A DNA stretch of 64,000 nt from the NCBI RefSeq assembly GCF_000003815.2, contig NC_049987.1, positions 531,473 to 595,472 on the forward strand. Direction: 5' to 3'. Below the pieces are notes generated by a model. The model was given only the letters and a program-made list of their open reading frames with translations. It did not search any database and was not told the origin of the DNA. This document shows, one piece after another, positions 11,115 to 22,204 of the stretch (the first letter of the stretch is position 1; each line of letters opens with the position of its first letter). The stretch comes from Branchiostoma floridae (lineage: Eukaryota > Chordata > Leptocardii > Amphioxiformes > Branchiostomatidae). Both the position numbers and the translations under genes were made by a program.

Positions 11115-13005
11115 GTTAACGTTAATATTTATTTGATACAGAGTTCTCCTAATAAACTTTATAATAGAGTTATGTTGCAAGAAGCACGTCAACTTTGAGG
11201 TTGATGTCTATCATAACCAATAAATATGAATAATACCTACTTAGTTAAGTTGCTATATTAATGCAACTTCTGAAAACTCTATGTAATGTGCAAATAACTG
11301 CGACTGTGAAATCTTTTTATTATTTTTTTTTATTCAGTAGTATGAACCAACACAACACACAACGAAACGAAAAAAATGGACATCAAATTGTCCCAAGCCA
11401 TAACTCAAACAAACAGCGATAAACAAATAAACTGAAATATCGATATAAGAATAAATCATTGTAAACAGAATGTGCCCAATTTGCCTCTGAGCCTCTCTAG
11501 ATTTCCCCTTCTTGCTGCAATCAAATACTCTGCTTCTTGAAATAGATATACATACTTAATAAAGGACTGGGAATTTAAGTGTCCGGACTGTCTTCTTTTG
11601 TATATAAACATCTTAGCTAACAAGATTATGAGATTACCAATAACAGGGACCCCCCGATTTAAGTTTCCAAAAATTACATTGAAAGAGTTAAGATTTAAAT
11701 GTTGTCCTGTTTTTTCATGAAACCAAACTTTAACATCATCCCAAAAAGAAATCAACTGAAACATGACAGTATGTTTCTTCTTCTAAATGACAGAATGAGC
11801 ATAAAGGACTATCTACCAGTTTCCATATGTGTAAAAGCCTATTAGTTGGCAATAATTTATGAAGCAGTCTGAATTGAAAATATCTTGTCACTGGATCTAT
11901 AGTACTGAATATCAAAGAAGTATAAACTATTTTCCAGGGAATAGGTATATCAAAGAGGTACAGCCATGATATTTGTACATTGTGTGGACTATCAATAAGG
12001 TTTTCAGAAACAAGAAAAAACTTATACATACCCCTATTAATCTTAATTCTAGTTAACCATTTACTATTAAATTGCTCAGGTCTACATACACAGTAAGAGA
12101 AGTTTTCTAAAAGTCTAGCTTTCCAGCTTATTGGTATTGCAGTGGTTAATTGCATATAAATAAAGTTACTACATATTTGACCATATTTATTACAAAATTC
12201 ATCATATGACATTATCAAACTATCATTATTCAAAATGTCATTTAGAAATATTACATGTCTATTAACAAAAGTAGTGTAAATTATAGGTTTTCCTTCAATA
12301 GTAATATTTTTGTTCATCCATAGTATTTGTTGCTTGATTTCGGCAGGACTTGTGGGGGGTTTGTTTTGATATTTATACCATGCATTCATAATTTCCAGTA
12401 AAAATGTGCTTAGTTTCTCTCCTTGTACTGACTGTAATTGGAAAAAAGGGAAAAGAGTAGTTCCAAATAATGGGTGTTTTTGCAGTATCCATGAAGTAAA
12501 CCATTCAGGGTTGAAGTAAAGCTTTGGTACCGACAAGGACTTAATAGAAAGGGCAAAGGCATAAAGATTGATAAGAATTAAGCCACCATTTTCAACAGAG
12601 TTATAAATAGTTTTTTCTACTGACTCTCTCAGGACCACCACCCAAGATAAACGCAAAGACTTTTTTCTCATATTGTATAAAGAATGACTTATCTGGCATT
12701 TGGAGGGCCTGGAAGAGATAAGTAAACTGAGGTAAAATTAAAGAATTGATAATAGTTATTTTTCCATATAGTGATAAATTTCTACCTTTCCATGGGTACA
12801 AACGTTTATCTAGTTTGTCTAAACGAGGGTCAAAGTTGATATCAGTAATGTTGGACATATCTACAGGTATTTGAATTCCTAAAATATCCACACCCCCATC
12901 AAAAATCTGTGAAATCTTACTATTAGGCTTTACATATCTATTTCCCTTTGACTGTTCGAACTGGAATTCGAATTGGAAGAAATGGCTCTCGAACCAAACT
13001 GTCAC
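11115..13005 (-). pseudogene. L1/Tx1-like LINE, 3' half, frameshifted
   Basis: Three overlapping minus-strand frames (13005-12601, 12671-11736, 11764-11456) read as one protein broken by two frameshifts. The first has ILGIQIP, then WKGRNLSLYGKITIINSL and LPQFTYLFQA, the post-catalytic region typical of L1/Tx1-clade ORF2. The second continues with ENGGLILINLYAFALSIK and ends with a CSFCHLEEE knuckle-like segment. The endonuclease and catalytic RT core are absent, so the copy is 5'-truncated near 13 kb. The 3' untranslated part (11115-11455) matches the copy at 4.54-4.87 kb. No function is left. Confidence 0.8.
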
Positions 13006-13009
13006 GTTC

Positions 13010-13795
13010 TTTTTATTTCTAAGGAAGTACGCTTCCTCATAGTAACAAGCAACAAAATGCTTCTTACGTTACTGAACTGTTACAAGAGGTATTCTTATAC
13101 CACCGGCCACTTTTTTTCAAATATCCTGAGAGGAGGATGAGTTTTGTTGAGAAGACTAGAATGATAGAGAAATGATCTCCGGCGAGGAGTTGCGCTAGGC
13201 CATTACAGATTCTTGCCACGACTACGTACGCGTCCGCGCATTGATTGATAATTATCTAGACTATATACAGGGAAGGTCCTTGAGGGCGGAAACAACAGTA
13301 GTCCTGATATTGTTCACGCTGTTTCGCGGAAGAAGACGGAGGTGGTGGAATTATGTTTACGACACAAAAAAGGTGAGAGGCATAGAAAAATATATGCCAG
13401 CCATCGTAGCTGCTATCTAGATCAGCGGCGCACTGCCCTGTACAAGACAACGGAACTAGGAAGTCTACATTGCATACGCGTGTTCTGTTGCGGTATGGGG
13501 AGGATCCAACGGTTTAAGTAACGCCAACGATGCCACGCCACTGGACGAATGTCTATGTGGCCCATTTGTAGTAGACCTAAGACCCGTGGACTTGCGGGCA
13601 GAGACTGTACCCTACTACTATAACAAATGATGAAATTACTTATACAATATTGGTAGTCGAGAAATCTGTACAAACATTTTTAACATGGTGCAATTGGTTT
13701 TAAAAAAGCAGGGTAATTACTTTTCGACTTCTAAAGTGAACATGATAAGAAGTGGACATTGAAGGACATGAGAGAAGAGAAGACAGCCGCATTCT
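13010..13795. other. Unassigned region between two LINEs
   Basis: No convincing gene. Several 60-80 codon minus-strand frames lack motifs. The right end may include decayed 5' sequence of the CR1-like LINE that becomes readable at about 13800. Confidence 0.4.
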
Positions 13796-13799
13796 ACGG

Positions 13800-15951
13800 G
13801 ACGTTGCACCATAGACAGGTTCTTCCCCCAAAAGAGAGCTAAGCTACATCAAAAAGACAAACCCTGGATCACTGCTTCGCTCAAGACATTGATACACAAA
13901 AGGCAACTAGCTCACAGTCGGGGTCAATAGTTACTCTACAAGCTCCTCCGCAACAAGATCGCCCGCAACATTAAACAAGGGAAGACAACCTTCTACCACG
14001 ACCACGTGCAGCATCTGAAGAAGGAGAATCCGGCCGAGTGGCATAAGGCCATCCAAGTACCGGGAATAGACCCTACCGACACCGCAGGTGTAGCAAACGC
14101 CATCAACAAGCGCCTGGCGTCCATTTGCCAGGCGCTGAGCCCACTGGACTACAGCAAACTCCCGTCGTATCTGCCGGCTATGCCACCGCCCCAAGTCAAC
14201 CCATGGGACATGTACAACCGGTTAAGCCGAATCAAGTTCTCAAAAGTCTCTGGCCCGGACCAGATGCCACCTAAAATCATAAAGGAGCTTGCCTACGAGC
14301 TTTCCATGCCACTGACAGACATCCTGAACGCCTCACTGCGAGAGGGAAGGGTACCGCCTGAGTGGAGGGAAGCCACGGTAATCCCTGTTCCCAAAAAAAC
14401 AGCCAACTGACCTTGACAGCATCCGCCCAGTCTCTCTCACGGCTCAGTTTGCTAAAGTCTGCGAAGGATTCGTCTCCTCCTGGATCCTGTCCGACATAGC
14501 ACCTCAAATGGACTGTAAACAGTTTGGGAATTCCAAAGGATGCTCCACAACACATTGTCTCATCGACTTGCTGAACTTTTTCTTCTCCGGAGTCGAAAGG
14601 AAAGCGACAGTGGGCACCTTGATTTTAACCGATTTCTCAAAGGCATTTGACAGGGTGTGCCATAACACTGCCATCGCTAAACTGATCAACATGGGGGCAA
14701 GAGCTTCTTTAATCCCCTGGCTGTGCAGCTTCATGGCCGGTCGGAAACAGTGCGTCAGATATCGGGGATCTGTATCAGACTGGGAGTCCTTGACAAGTGG
14801 GGTGGCCCAGGGCACCCTGTTAGGTCCGCTGGTGTTCTTGGCATTGATAAATGACGTCGAACCCGTAACTTCAAACTCTCACTGGAAGTATGTCGACGAC
14901 TTCAACCTCGGTGAAATAAGATCAGTTGCGGTAGCAACAACCCTCCAGACTGACCTCGACAACCTTGAGAGCTGGTCCGCGAGCAATTCCATGAGCCTCA
15001 ATCCTAAAAATTGCATGGCGATGCATTTCTGCTTCATGCGTCAACCGCCGCAGGTACCAGCACTTACTCTTGGTGGACAAAACCTTACCATTGTCACACA
15101 GGCCAGGCTGTTAGGCCTACACATTAGATCGGACCTACGTTGGGATGACCAAGTAGACGTGATGGTGTCTACAGCCAGCAAGCGTCTCTTCCTCGTCAGT
15201 AGACTGCGCCGATCCGGAGTACCAGCATCTGATCTCACCATCATATACTGCGGGTACATTCGTCCCATTTTGGAATATGGTGCTTCCTGCTGGAGTGCCG
15301 CACTCACAAGCAAACAGTCTGCAGCCCTAGAGCGAGTGCAGAAACGTGCCTGCAAAATGATCATTGGACACCGGTACAACTCCTACTCAGAAACAGCTCA
15401 ATCTCCAACGCCTATCAGACCGCCGTCGGAGCCTGTGTGTTGACTTTGCTACCAAAGTTGAGAAATCCCCACGGTTCTGTTCTTGGCTGCCCCCCACCCG
15501 TGTCCAACAGCACGGTAGAAAACTACGCAACTCTGGACAGTACCAGCAGCCTTCTGGGTCAAAGCGCTACAGGACAAGCGCCATCCCGGCCATTGTAGAA
15601 ACGCTTAACGAACTCTAACTGTACTTTACTCCTCAGTCACACTATTACAATTATGGCCTCCTCATGCGGACTTACGAACTCTTTTTTACAAAGTTGTCAT
15701 GTTTTAAAAGTCTGTATAAAGTCAAACCTGTAAATAGCGGGATTCCTTGAACGCAACAAATTTTGTATTACGTCGATATTGTATTTTAAGTAGTAACTAT
15801 TGACCTATTGTTTTAACAACGTTCATAAAGTTTTTCTAATTGATGTATTTTGAATAGGCCAATAATTGTAATATCCTCGCAATTCAGCCTCTAGGCTGCC
15901 AAGAGGACTATTATGCATATTGCTCAATAAACCAGTCTACTACTACTACTA
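13800..15951 (+). pseudogene. CR1-like LINE, endonuclease missing, RT readable
   Basis: From about 13808 the frame reads PWITASLKTL, then YKLLRNKIAR after a stop near 13928, and continues into the frame 14006-14407 (FSKVSGPDQMPPKIIKE, then PPEWREATVIPVPKK). A frameshift near 14405 leads to 14508-15443, which holds the RT core: TDFSKAFD, QGTLLGPLVF and the catalytic YVDD at 14889-14900. Another shift near 15370 gives the C-terminal part to the stop at 15616. The region 15617-15951 is 3' untranslated, with a CAGCCTCTAGGCTG stem and a CTACTACTAC tail. CR1-group LINEs encode an AP endonuclease upstream of RT, which is lost here. At least one stop and two frameshifts make it inactive. Confidence 0.85.
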
Positions 15952-16350
15952 CATATCAAAAAAAGTAGGTATTTAATAGAGAGTTAGGAAAACTGACGCT
16001 TCAATTTGTAACTGATAACATTTGCAAACACTATCACTCCACGATAAGAAAAGTCACTGTGATAGCACAAGTGCACTGAATTCTGTCAGGTACATTGTAT
16101 GCATATGCATCTATTTAGGTGGGAATGTGGTTAAAGGAGTGAAAATAAATGAATTTTTCTTAGAACTTATAATAAATGAGCATCGATTGTTATTGGTTTA
16201 TTTGCATCTATTTTCTTATTCGTGTATGGGCGTGTATACTGTGTATTATATTTATTTTACGTTTGAAGCTTTCGATAACTAACAGTATGTACATTAAGTA
16301 TTTTGGACAACTTTGTAATTTTGGCTAACATGCCTTAGCCACTGTCCGAG
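15952..16350. other. Unassigned AT-rich region
   Basis: No gene recognised. It separates the LINE tail from the reverse CGAAGTT cluster. Confidence 0.4.
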
Positions 16351-16354
16351 GTAA

Positions 16355-16545
16355 AATGACATCACCCAACTTTGCACAACTTCGGACAACTTCGTACACT
16401 TGCCATCCTACCCTGCCTATTGTACGAAGTTAGATGACGTCACCCAATGAATGATTTGACGTCATCTGTGACTCCTGATATAGCCCCAAAGCCAGTAGGA
16501 AACGGCTGTAACTTCGTACAACTTCGTACACCCTAACTTCGTGCA
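16355..16545 (-). repeat. CGAAGTTGTCC repeat cluster, reverse orientation
   Basis: ACTTCGGACAACTTCGTACA and related units (ACAACTTCGTACA near 16517 and 16527) recur. One CGAAGTTAGATGACGTCA unit has the opposite orientation (16424-16442), and a second TGACGTCA lies at 16457-16464. It is the inverted counterpart of 10880-11045 and lies directly upstream of a MULE-type transposase remnant. Mutator-like elements often have long, internally repeated terminal inverted repeats, but no matching cluster was seen after 17420. Confidence 0.5.
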
Positions 16546-17420
16546 CTTCACCCTGATACTGGACATAGCTCAACACGGTAGGAGGGTGTGCATGATGGAC
16601 ACAGAACACGATACGGATGACTACAGGGCTCCTTTTACAATATTGATCACAGAAAACCACCTTCGCCGAACTATACCCGTAGCTTTTCAAATCTCCGACG
16701 TAGACAGCAGTGGAACACTTGAAGCACTTCTGAAAGCGATGAGGGACAACGTGCCTTGCAACGATCCACAATGTGACCATCCTTTCCTGTACCACAGCAG
16801 TACGGACAACGGCAGCTTCACCAGGGCCTCTATGCTGGTTTCATGTCATGAATGCGCTGGAAGACGCCCTAGAGAGGACACTTGCTGTAGCCGAAAAGCA
16901 CAGGGAGGCAGTAGCTCTTGTTTTCAAGCTCATTGGGCGGGGCGGGAGCTGCGAAGAAGCATGGACTTGGTTTGAGATAGTGAGGACACATTTGTCCAGC
17001 ACCAAAATGGATGAAGCTATGTGCGAACGCATTTTGGCTTACATCGAGAACAACTGGATGCACGACAGATGGCTGGGAGCATTCATAGATGGAACCCGCC
17101 GATCCCTCTTGGGCAACACCTTGCCAACGACTAACAACAAATTCGAGCGAGCGTTGCGGGGTATCGATGATGACGCACTGGACAGGCTTGTCTGCCGCAA
17201 CGTTAGCACGTTGGTGACTAAACTGATAGGCATCAACCCCGATGACACCCACACTCCAACAGCCGGACTGGTACAACTTTGGACTCTTCGGGCAGAGGAC
17301 GACAACGCCAGAGAGTGCCTTCCTGAGTCAGAATGGCCCAGCTGCTCGAAGAGAAGGCTAATACAAGGAAGGGCATCTAACAGGGCCCTATTCGTAAATC
17401 CCACATTTCATGCTGTGTAA
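16541..17420 (+). pseudogene. MULE-type transposase remnant
   Basis: The first frame (16541-16840) has HGRRVCMMDTEHDTDDYRAP, matching the pattern around the first catalytic Asp of Mutator-like transposases (D-x-T/E-H). After a frameshift near 16830-16850 the frame 16773-17420 continues with CWFHVMNALEDAL, the CxxHV element of the MULE fold, then W-rich segments (WTWFEIV, NNWMHDRWLGAF) and TTNNKFERALR, the TNNxxE signature near the MULE C-terminus. The join costs one shift, so it is inactive. It differs from the FLYWCH-type MULE pieces at 32.2 and 44.6 kb. Confidence 0.65.
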
Positions 17421-17559
17421 TTTTATCTGTTCTGTTGTGCGCATGAGGATTGGTTCCAAATAAGACGCAAGAAACCCACATGTCATAAATTTGATGATAG
17501 GATTGCTGAGATAGTAACGAACAGCAACTCCATTACCATGAAAGCCCTGATGACGTCCG

Positions 17560-17890
17560 ACAGGAGCTGTTTGCACAGTTTGAATGGTTCGGAGATAGAT
17601 AAAAGGGTTGGAGCCAAGTTTTTGAAGGTGGCTCATCAGGGGGGGGGGGCATTATATAAATGGTATCCATATTATATAAGTGGTATCCATCCCTAGATGT
17701 ACAAGCACAGTGTCGTTTGCCTCCAGTGTTTAACGGTAGATTCTTTCACTGTAAGCAATGGGGGCATGCTAAAATGTATTGTCCGATGATACGTGGCGTG
17801 GCTGGACGACGTGAGAGAAGGTGGACTAGGACGTGGTGCAACATGGTAATAAAAGAGATTTTCGTGGAAAGTTCCATGCGGTACTATTAA
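17560..17890 (+). pseudogene. Unclassified element: first zinc-knuckle segment (copy 1)
   Basis: From about 17560 the text reads ELFAQFE-like, then KGWSQVFEGG, and from 17660 an open frame of 76 codons contains FFHCKQWGHAKMYCP. This is a CCHC zinc knuckle whose first Cys has become Phe. RGVAGRRERR follows. Gag and related nucleic-acid-binding proteins of retroelements carry such knuckles. The segment is repeated at 36030-36345 with more decay. Two short repeats of TGGTATCCAT lie inside it (about 17661 and 17683). Confidence 0.55.
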
Positions 17891-18245
17891 CTAGATTTTG
17901 TGGATGTTGTCAAAATTATGATAATGTGCCAGTTTGTGTACGCAGAGGTTGGGAAATAAAATGTTGACTTGTTGTAATGATGTGAACACAAGTGTAGTAC
18001 AGAAGTTGAAATATTGACAGGACAAAGTTATATTTTGTACCACTGGAAATATGTTTTGAAATAAAATATATATTGGAAAAGGAAACAAGATAATGTTGCA
18101 CAAGTATACAAAACTGATGAGTTTATTTTAAAATGAGTCACATAGTAATGCTTCTACAAATGGATAAATATTGTGTAATGAAATAATGAATTTGTATTGA
18201 AATGAGACACAAAGTGATGTTTCGAGCAGTGGAAGATGTGGTGTT

Positions 18246-18512
18246 ATGCCTAGAATACACATTGAAAATGTTTGCATATGCAAGAAATTTGAAGCTTTCA
18301 TTGATGAAGAGATTGCTAGTAGACTACGTACTGGGGCAATGAGAGTTTGGAGGAAAGTTGTAGAATGTCAACCGCCTTATATGGTCATGCCATTAACAAC
18401 AGAACCTTCAAAACCAAGATTATGTTGTGATCAAAGATATCTAAACTGCATTGGTTGGCGGCACACCGAGGTACTTCTGGCCTGGAAGGATCGAGGCGTT
18501 CTGGTTACATGA
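18246..18512 (+). pseudogene. RT-like fragment of the unclassified element
   Basis: The 88-codon frame has FEAFIDEEIASRLRTGAMRV, then PPYMVMPLTTEPSKPRLCCDQRYLN. The pattern P-L-T/G-V-x-x-x-K-P-R-x-x-D-x-R-Y-L-N is that of the N-terminal RT region of gypsy/DIRS-like retroelements. The catalytic DD box is not visible downstream. Part of it recurs at 36740-36850, followed there by an internal deletion. The element class is inferred. Confidence 0.5.
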
Positions 18513-18714
18513 GCCAGATGATCAGAGCCCTCAACAGCTTGTCAAAGTAGGGTGGTACTATATCCCAGACCAGGACGCAACCACAAAGTTCTGGTTTGTG
18601 TATGCTACTCAACCAAGTAGCGGAACCACGATTAAAAATTTGTTCAAGATACGAACCTGTGTCTCTTTCATTGCTATGGAATATGACCGTATCTGGATAC
18701 TGTCTATTTACAGA

Positions 18715-18985
18715 TAAAGATACCATATTTTCACTCCGGGAAGGAGGGTTCTTAAAAACGATTTTCGTGCCGTGTCAAGAGGTTCTATACGTATGCTGAC
18801 CACAAAATCCGGAAAGAAACAGACGCTCATACACACATTTGATGCAGCAGTCACAGAAGAATGGGATTTAGATTTAGATGAGTTTGAACACGATCCTGAT
18901 GCTAATCAGCCATTATACCCGGATCAACCTGAGACGCATTACCCTGGTGATCTCAAATCCAGTATAGGAATGCTGGCCGCGTGAT
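18715..18985 (+). pseudogene. Acidic segment of the unclassified element
   Basis: The frame 18772-18984 includes SRGSIRMLTTKSGKKQTLI and then an acidic run, EEWDLDLDEFEHDPD, ending at a stop. The acidic part is repeated at 37930-38040 (ERDLDLD then stop) and the front part at 36880-36935. The paired conservation shows that both loci derive from one ancestor. I cannot name its function. Confidence 0.4.
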
Positions 18986-19250
18986 ATGGTTCATCAAACC
19001 TCTCAGAAGAGAAAATCGACTGCGTTATGGCTAGCGGGATATGACTTACGGCGCTTGTGTTTCTTGTCGATCGTGGATAAAGTGTTCTTTCTCACGATTG
19101 GTGTGTTCGATCACTATCGAGAGACCAAGTGTCCGAACAAAGGAGCAGTTGGTTATATGATGGTGAAGACAGAAAGGACGGATTTAAGACGGGAAGGTTT
19201 GAATTTCGGGCGTATAAAATTACGACGGTTGGCAGTGGTAGAGACTGACC

Positions 19251-19976
19251 GTGTCGGGTGTTGGTGTGTTTCTGGGCTTGGACCAATTTAGAATTGAGCT
19301 CACCGCGATGAGGGAGGAGATCGCTACGCTGAGGGGAACTTCTGTGGACGGCATCAGGCAGGAGCTCATCCTGTTGGCGTCACATCCGGCCGCAGCATTT
19401 AATGTAAGGAGGGCTATTGGTTTGATAGAGACCTTGGAGGTTACGTCGAAGCATCAAACCACGCCAGGGCGGACGAATATGCGGCAATATTGCAGCGGTT
19501 TCGACCCCTGGTAGATGAAGAATTTGTCAAGGACTTGATCCTTGATATTCTAGGGGATCAGGTGATGCAGAGAATCAATAGGTCCATGCATGGCTCTATA
19601 AAGAGTTACAAGGCTGTGCATGAGCATCAGAACCACACAAGGGCAGACAAGTATGAAGCCATATTGCAGCTGTTTCGACCCCTAGTAGATGAAGAATTTT
19701 TCAAGGACTTGATCCATGATATCCTAGGGGATCCGATGTTACAGAAGAATATTAACAAATCGATGCATGGCTTCATAAAGAGCTACAGGGCTGTTTATGA
19801 TTACTGCTAGTATCGTTATTCTGAGGCAGGATCTTCCGGAACTCCCCAGAAGAAGCGCAAAACGTAACCGTCTGATGTAGCAGGGCTAGGAGGCAGCCTC
19901 GGCCGGAGGATACTTGTAACGGTTGCGGTGAAATAGGCCACTTGGCCAGGTCTTGTGGCAATAATGAGAAGTAATT
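19251..19976 (+). pseudogene. Gag-like ORF with CCHC zinc knuckle (copy 1)
   Basis: Segments in order: an N-terminal part with AMREEIATLRG and GIRQELILLASHPA (likely coiled coil), a block FRPLVDEEFVKDLILDILGD that is present twice in tandem (about 19498-19620 and 19674-19800), a basic PQKKRKT-like stretch (about 19845), then CNGCGEIGHLARSC at 19915-19956, a complete CX2CX4HX4C knuckle, and a stop soon after. Several frameshifts separate these parts. The order matches a retroelement Gag: coiled coil, capsid-like middle, basic linker, knuckle. The tandem block is absent from the copy at 39.5-43.3 kb. Confidence 0.6.
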
Positions 19977-20084
19977 AGAGAGTGTTGAGATTTATTCTAG
20001 AGCCGAAACCTAGCGTTGATGTTTGTACAATGTGAGAGAACTCTAAATGATTGTAAAGGCTTGATATGTTTGTGGAAAGAAACA

Positions 20085-20295
20085 GTTGTGACGGGGTGCG
20101 ATGCTGATGGGGAAATTGCATATACTAGAAGAACTTAAAAAGAAATACCTGGAATCTTCCTGTGCCAGTGCCGCCGCAGACAAACCTCCACCAGAGTTAC
20201 AGCACAAAAGGGTGCCTGAGTGAAAGGCCTTTCTAGTAAATTCGTTAGGTTTTGTACATATACCAATAATACTGTCCTGCAAAATTTAGTATCAG
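20085..20295 (+). repeat. Short module with AATA polyadenylation-like tail, copy 1
   Basis: The motif CACCAGAGTTACAGCACAAA, then GTGCCTGAGTGAAAGGC, then TATACCAATAATACTGTCC recurs at 25385-25540, 39934-40115 and 43975-44130. In the best copies a start codon opens a short frame ending in ELQHK. ACCAATAAAGCTGTC would serve as a polyadenylation signal. The module closes the collinear series 17.56-20.3 kb. Confidence 0.6.
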
Positions 20296-20399
20296 GTGTT
20301 TTATTTTGTTTTAGGTATTAGGCGCTTTCAGATAGCTCATATATGAATGAAAGATTTGATTAAAGGGTTTGATTGTTTTTCTTTATTGTTTGACTACAG

Positions 20400-20565
20400 T
20401 TTTTACAAGATCCATGGGGACGGCACACAGATGGCGTACTGAATTCCAAACAGGTACCGACCTGGACAAACGATCTACTTCATATGCGACGTGCCACACC
20501 TGATGATAACGACCCGCAACAACATGGAGAACTCGGTGGCAAACATAAGGACAAGAAATCTGCAT
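20400..20565 (+). pseudogene. P-element-like transposase, exon
   Basis: An acceptor (pyrimidine-rich run then CTACAG, ending 20399) opens a frame starting FYKIHGDG, with IYFICDVPHLM followed by TTRNNMENS and TRNLH. The donor GTAAG starts at 20566. In P-element/THAP9-type transposases the D-x-P-H-L-x-K-x-x-R-N-N block belongs to the catalytic domain; here the Lys is Ile. One TGA interrupts the frame near 20440. With the next exon this gives an intron of 116 bp, so the copy derives from a spliced gene or intron-bearing transposon. Confidence 0.65.
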
Positions 20566-20681
20566 GTAAGCGTTTCTTTACTTACGTCTACTTTTTCTTA
20601 ACATAACACATACATTGCACTTCTGTTTTATTAAACGTTTAAAGTTGATATTAACTATCTTCTTAATTGTTATTTCAACAG

Positions 20682-20728
20682 TACAACAGCCAGGACATCT
20701 CTTGGAGGCATTTTATCAGTGTATATGA
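20682..20728 (+). pseudogene. P-element-like transposase, next exon
   Basis: After TTTCAACAG the frame reads YNSQDISWRHFISVY and meets a donor-like GTAAG at 20729. The W-x-H-hydrophobic pattern directly after the RNN block is the order expected in P-type transposases. The phase matches the preceding exon. Nothing further downstream could be joined. Confidence 0.55.
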
Positions 20729-20799
20729 GTAAGACCTTTCATTAAATGTGTCCCTAAATAAAAGCTGTTGGACATTGAAAACCCCTCTGCTGCCAGTTC

Positions 20800-20890
20800 A
20801 AATATAAAACGGGACATGACAGACCTCGACAAATGGTCCTATGTGTACATCCTGGAAAATGCAAGGTGATCCATATCCAGTTTAGTAAGG
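20800..20890 (+). pseudogene. LINE RT fragment
   Basis: About 30 codons read KRDMTDLDKWS and, after a shift, HPGKCKVIHIQF. The D-L-x-x-L-x-x-W then F/H-x-P-x-K-C-K-V pattern lies just after the catalytic YADD in Jockey/CR1-type RTs. The fragment is tiny and frameshifted. Confidence 0.45.
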
Positions 20891-20944
20891 CTGCGCTTGT
20901 TCCTTCTTCACTATCAAGAACATCATACTGCAACATGTTAAAGT

Positions 20945-21400
20945 AATGTGGATATTGGGTTTTCCTATACCAAAAGTGGAATGCTCATTTCGATCATGTC
21001 TGAAAAAGTGATAGTGTTTATACGTTCTGCGGAGTCGAAAACACTCCTATGACGACTTTTTCACATAATGTATGTGCTTCGTTCGCCTTATCACAGAATA
21101 AGCTACCCCAGTATGGCACCCTGGGCTGACAAGTGCACTGGGCCATATGATAGAAAGGTACATTGAAGAACCGTCCGTATCATCTTGGGGAATGATTTCA
21201 CCGGGTAGTCTGAGGCGTGCACCCTCCTCTGCCTGCCCTCCCTTCTACGTACGTCGATCCGACTTGACTCTGAACTTTCTCAGTCCCTGCTGTCATCCGA
21301 AAATTAATCACTTGTGAATACAATTGGAACATAACACGTGCTGTTGACATTAGAAGGGAAACACAGATATATCAGCAAGCTGACACCAATCTTTGGAAAA
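20945..21400. other. Unassigned region
   Basis: No gene or element recognised. Confidence 0.4.
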
Positions 21401-21423
21401 CATTATTAATGTCATATAACAGA

Positions 21424-21570
21424 TGCTCTACCCGTGCTGCACATCAATTGTCAGTTCACAGCACACCGAACCCACATGTTCCCGATTCAAGCAATTCAGC
21501 CGCAGGCACATCATCCCAACCAGCAAATAGGACATCACCCCCGCCATCAACTCATGCCAGCCGTTCTGCA
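21424..21570 (+). other. Exon-like block, unidentified
   Basis: CATATAACAG precedes and GTAGAGC follows a block of about 147 bp that is open in two frames. One frame is His/Gln/Pro-rich (FPIQAIQPQAHHPNQQIGHH), the other Ser/Pro/Thr-rich. It is more GC-rich than its flanks. It may be an exon of a lost gene or element. No domain is recognised, and 21570-22190 has nothing else to name. Confidence 0.25.
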
Positions 21571-22204
21571 GGTAGAGCACTTTGTACGTATTACACAAGT
21601 ACTCTCATATTACTTGACACGGCAATAGAATCAACCCATAGTAGAAAATAATCTCCTTAACTTATCCCACATATTACAGGTCTTGTCCTGTACTAAATGT
21701 AGTCGGGGACCTGCAGTCATCATTGCGATGGAACAGCCTTTTGTTTTAGAAAATACCTAATCATTTACTGTACACCTGAGCCCTTCGATGACACATTGTC
21801 ATCTGCGGACAACGTTCAGGGGTCAAAACAGCTCTGATCGGGTCTACATCCGCTCAGGGAAGGACCTAAGACTTCTGCTTTAGTACTCAGGGTCCAGACG
21901 GGGAACCAACAAGAACTTTGAAATTACGCAGGAAGAGATGACAATGCTGCCTCAAATACTTTAAATAAGGTACACAGCACATGCAACCGCAAGAAACCCA
22001 AAGGCTAAAGTGAAGTATAATTTGAATTATATGTAAACTGTATACTCCAACATTACTCTTGTATGATGTTTGTATGAATGTGTTTAATGTATACCGAGTT
22101 TTGAATTTTAATTGATGTAGATTCACTACATTCTTTATACACTATAGCGCCCTAGAAATGCACGATGGTGGAGGATTGTCCTGCAAAACTAGAACTGCAG
22201 GAAA

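Noticed and set aside
14277-14815. Minus-strand ORFs opposite the CR1-like RT
   Set aside because: The plus strand carries clear RT motifs; the minus frames are shadows.
16869-17404. Minus-strand ORFs of 121-135 codons opposite the MULE remnant
   Set aside because: Plus-strand frames contain the MULE signature in order; the minus frames have none.
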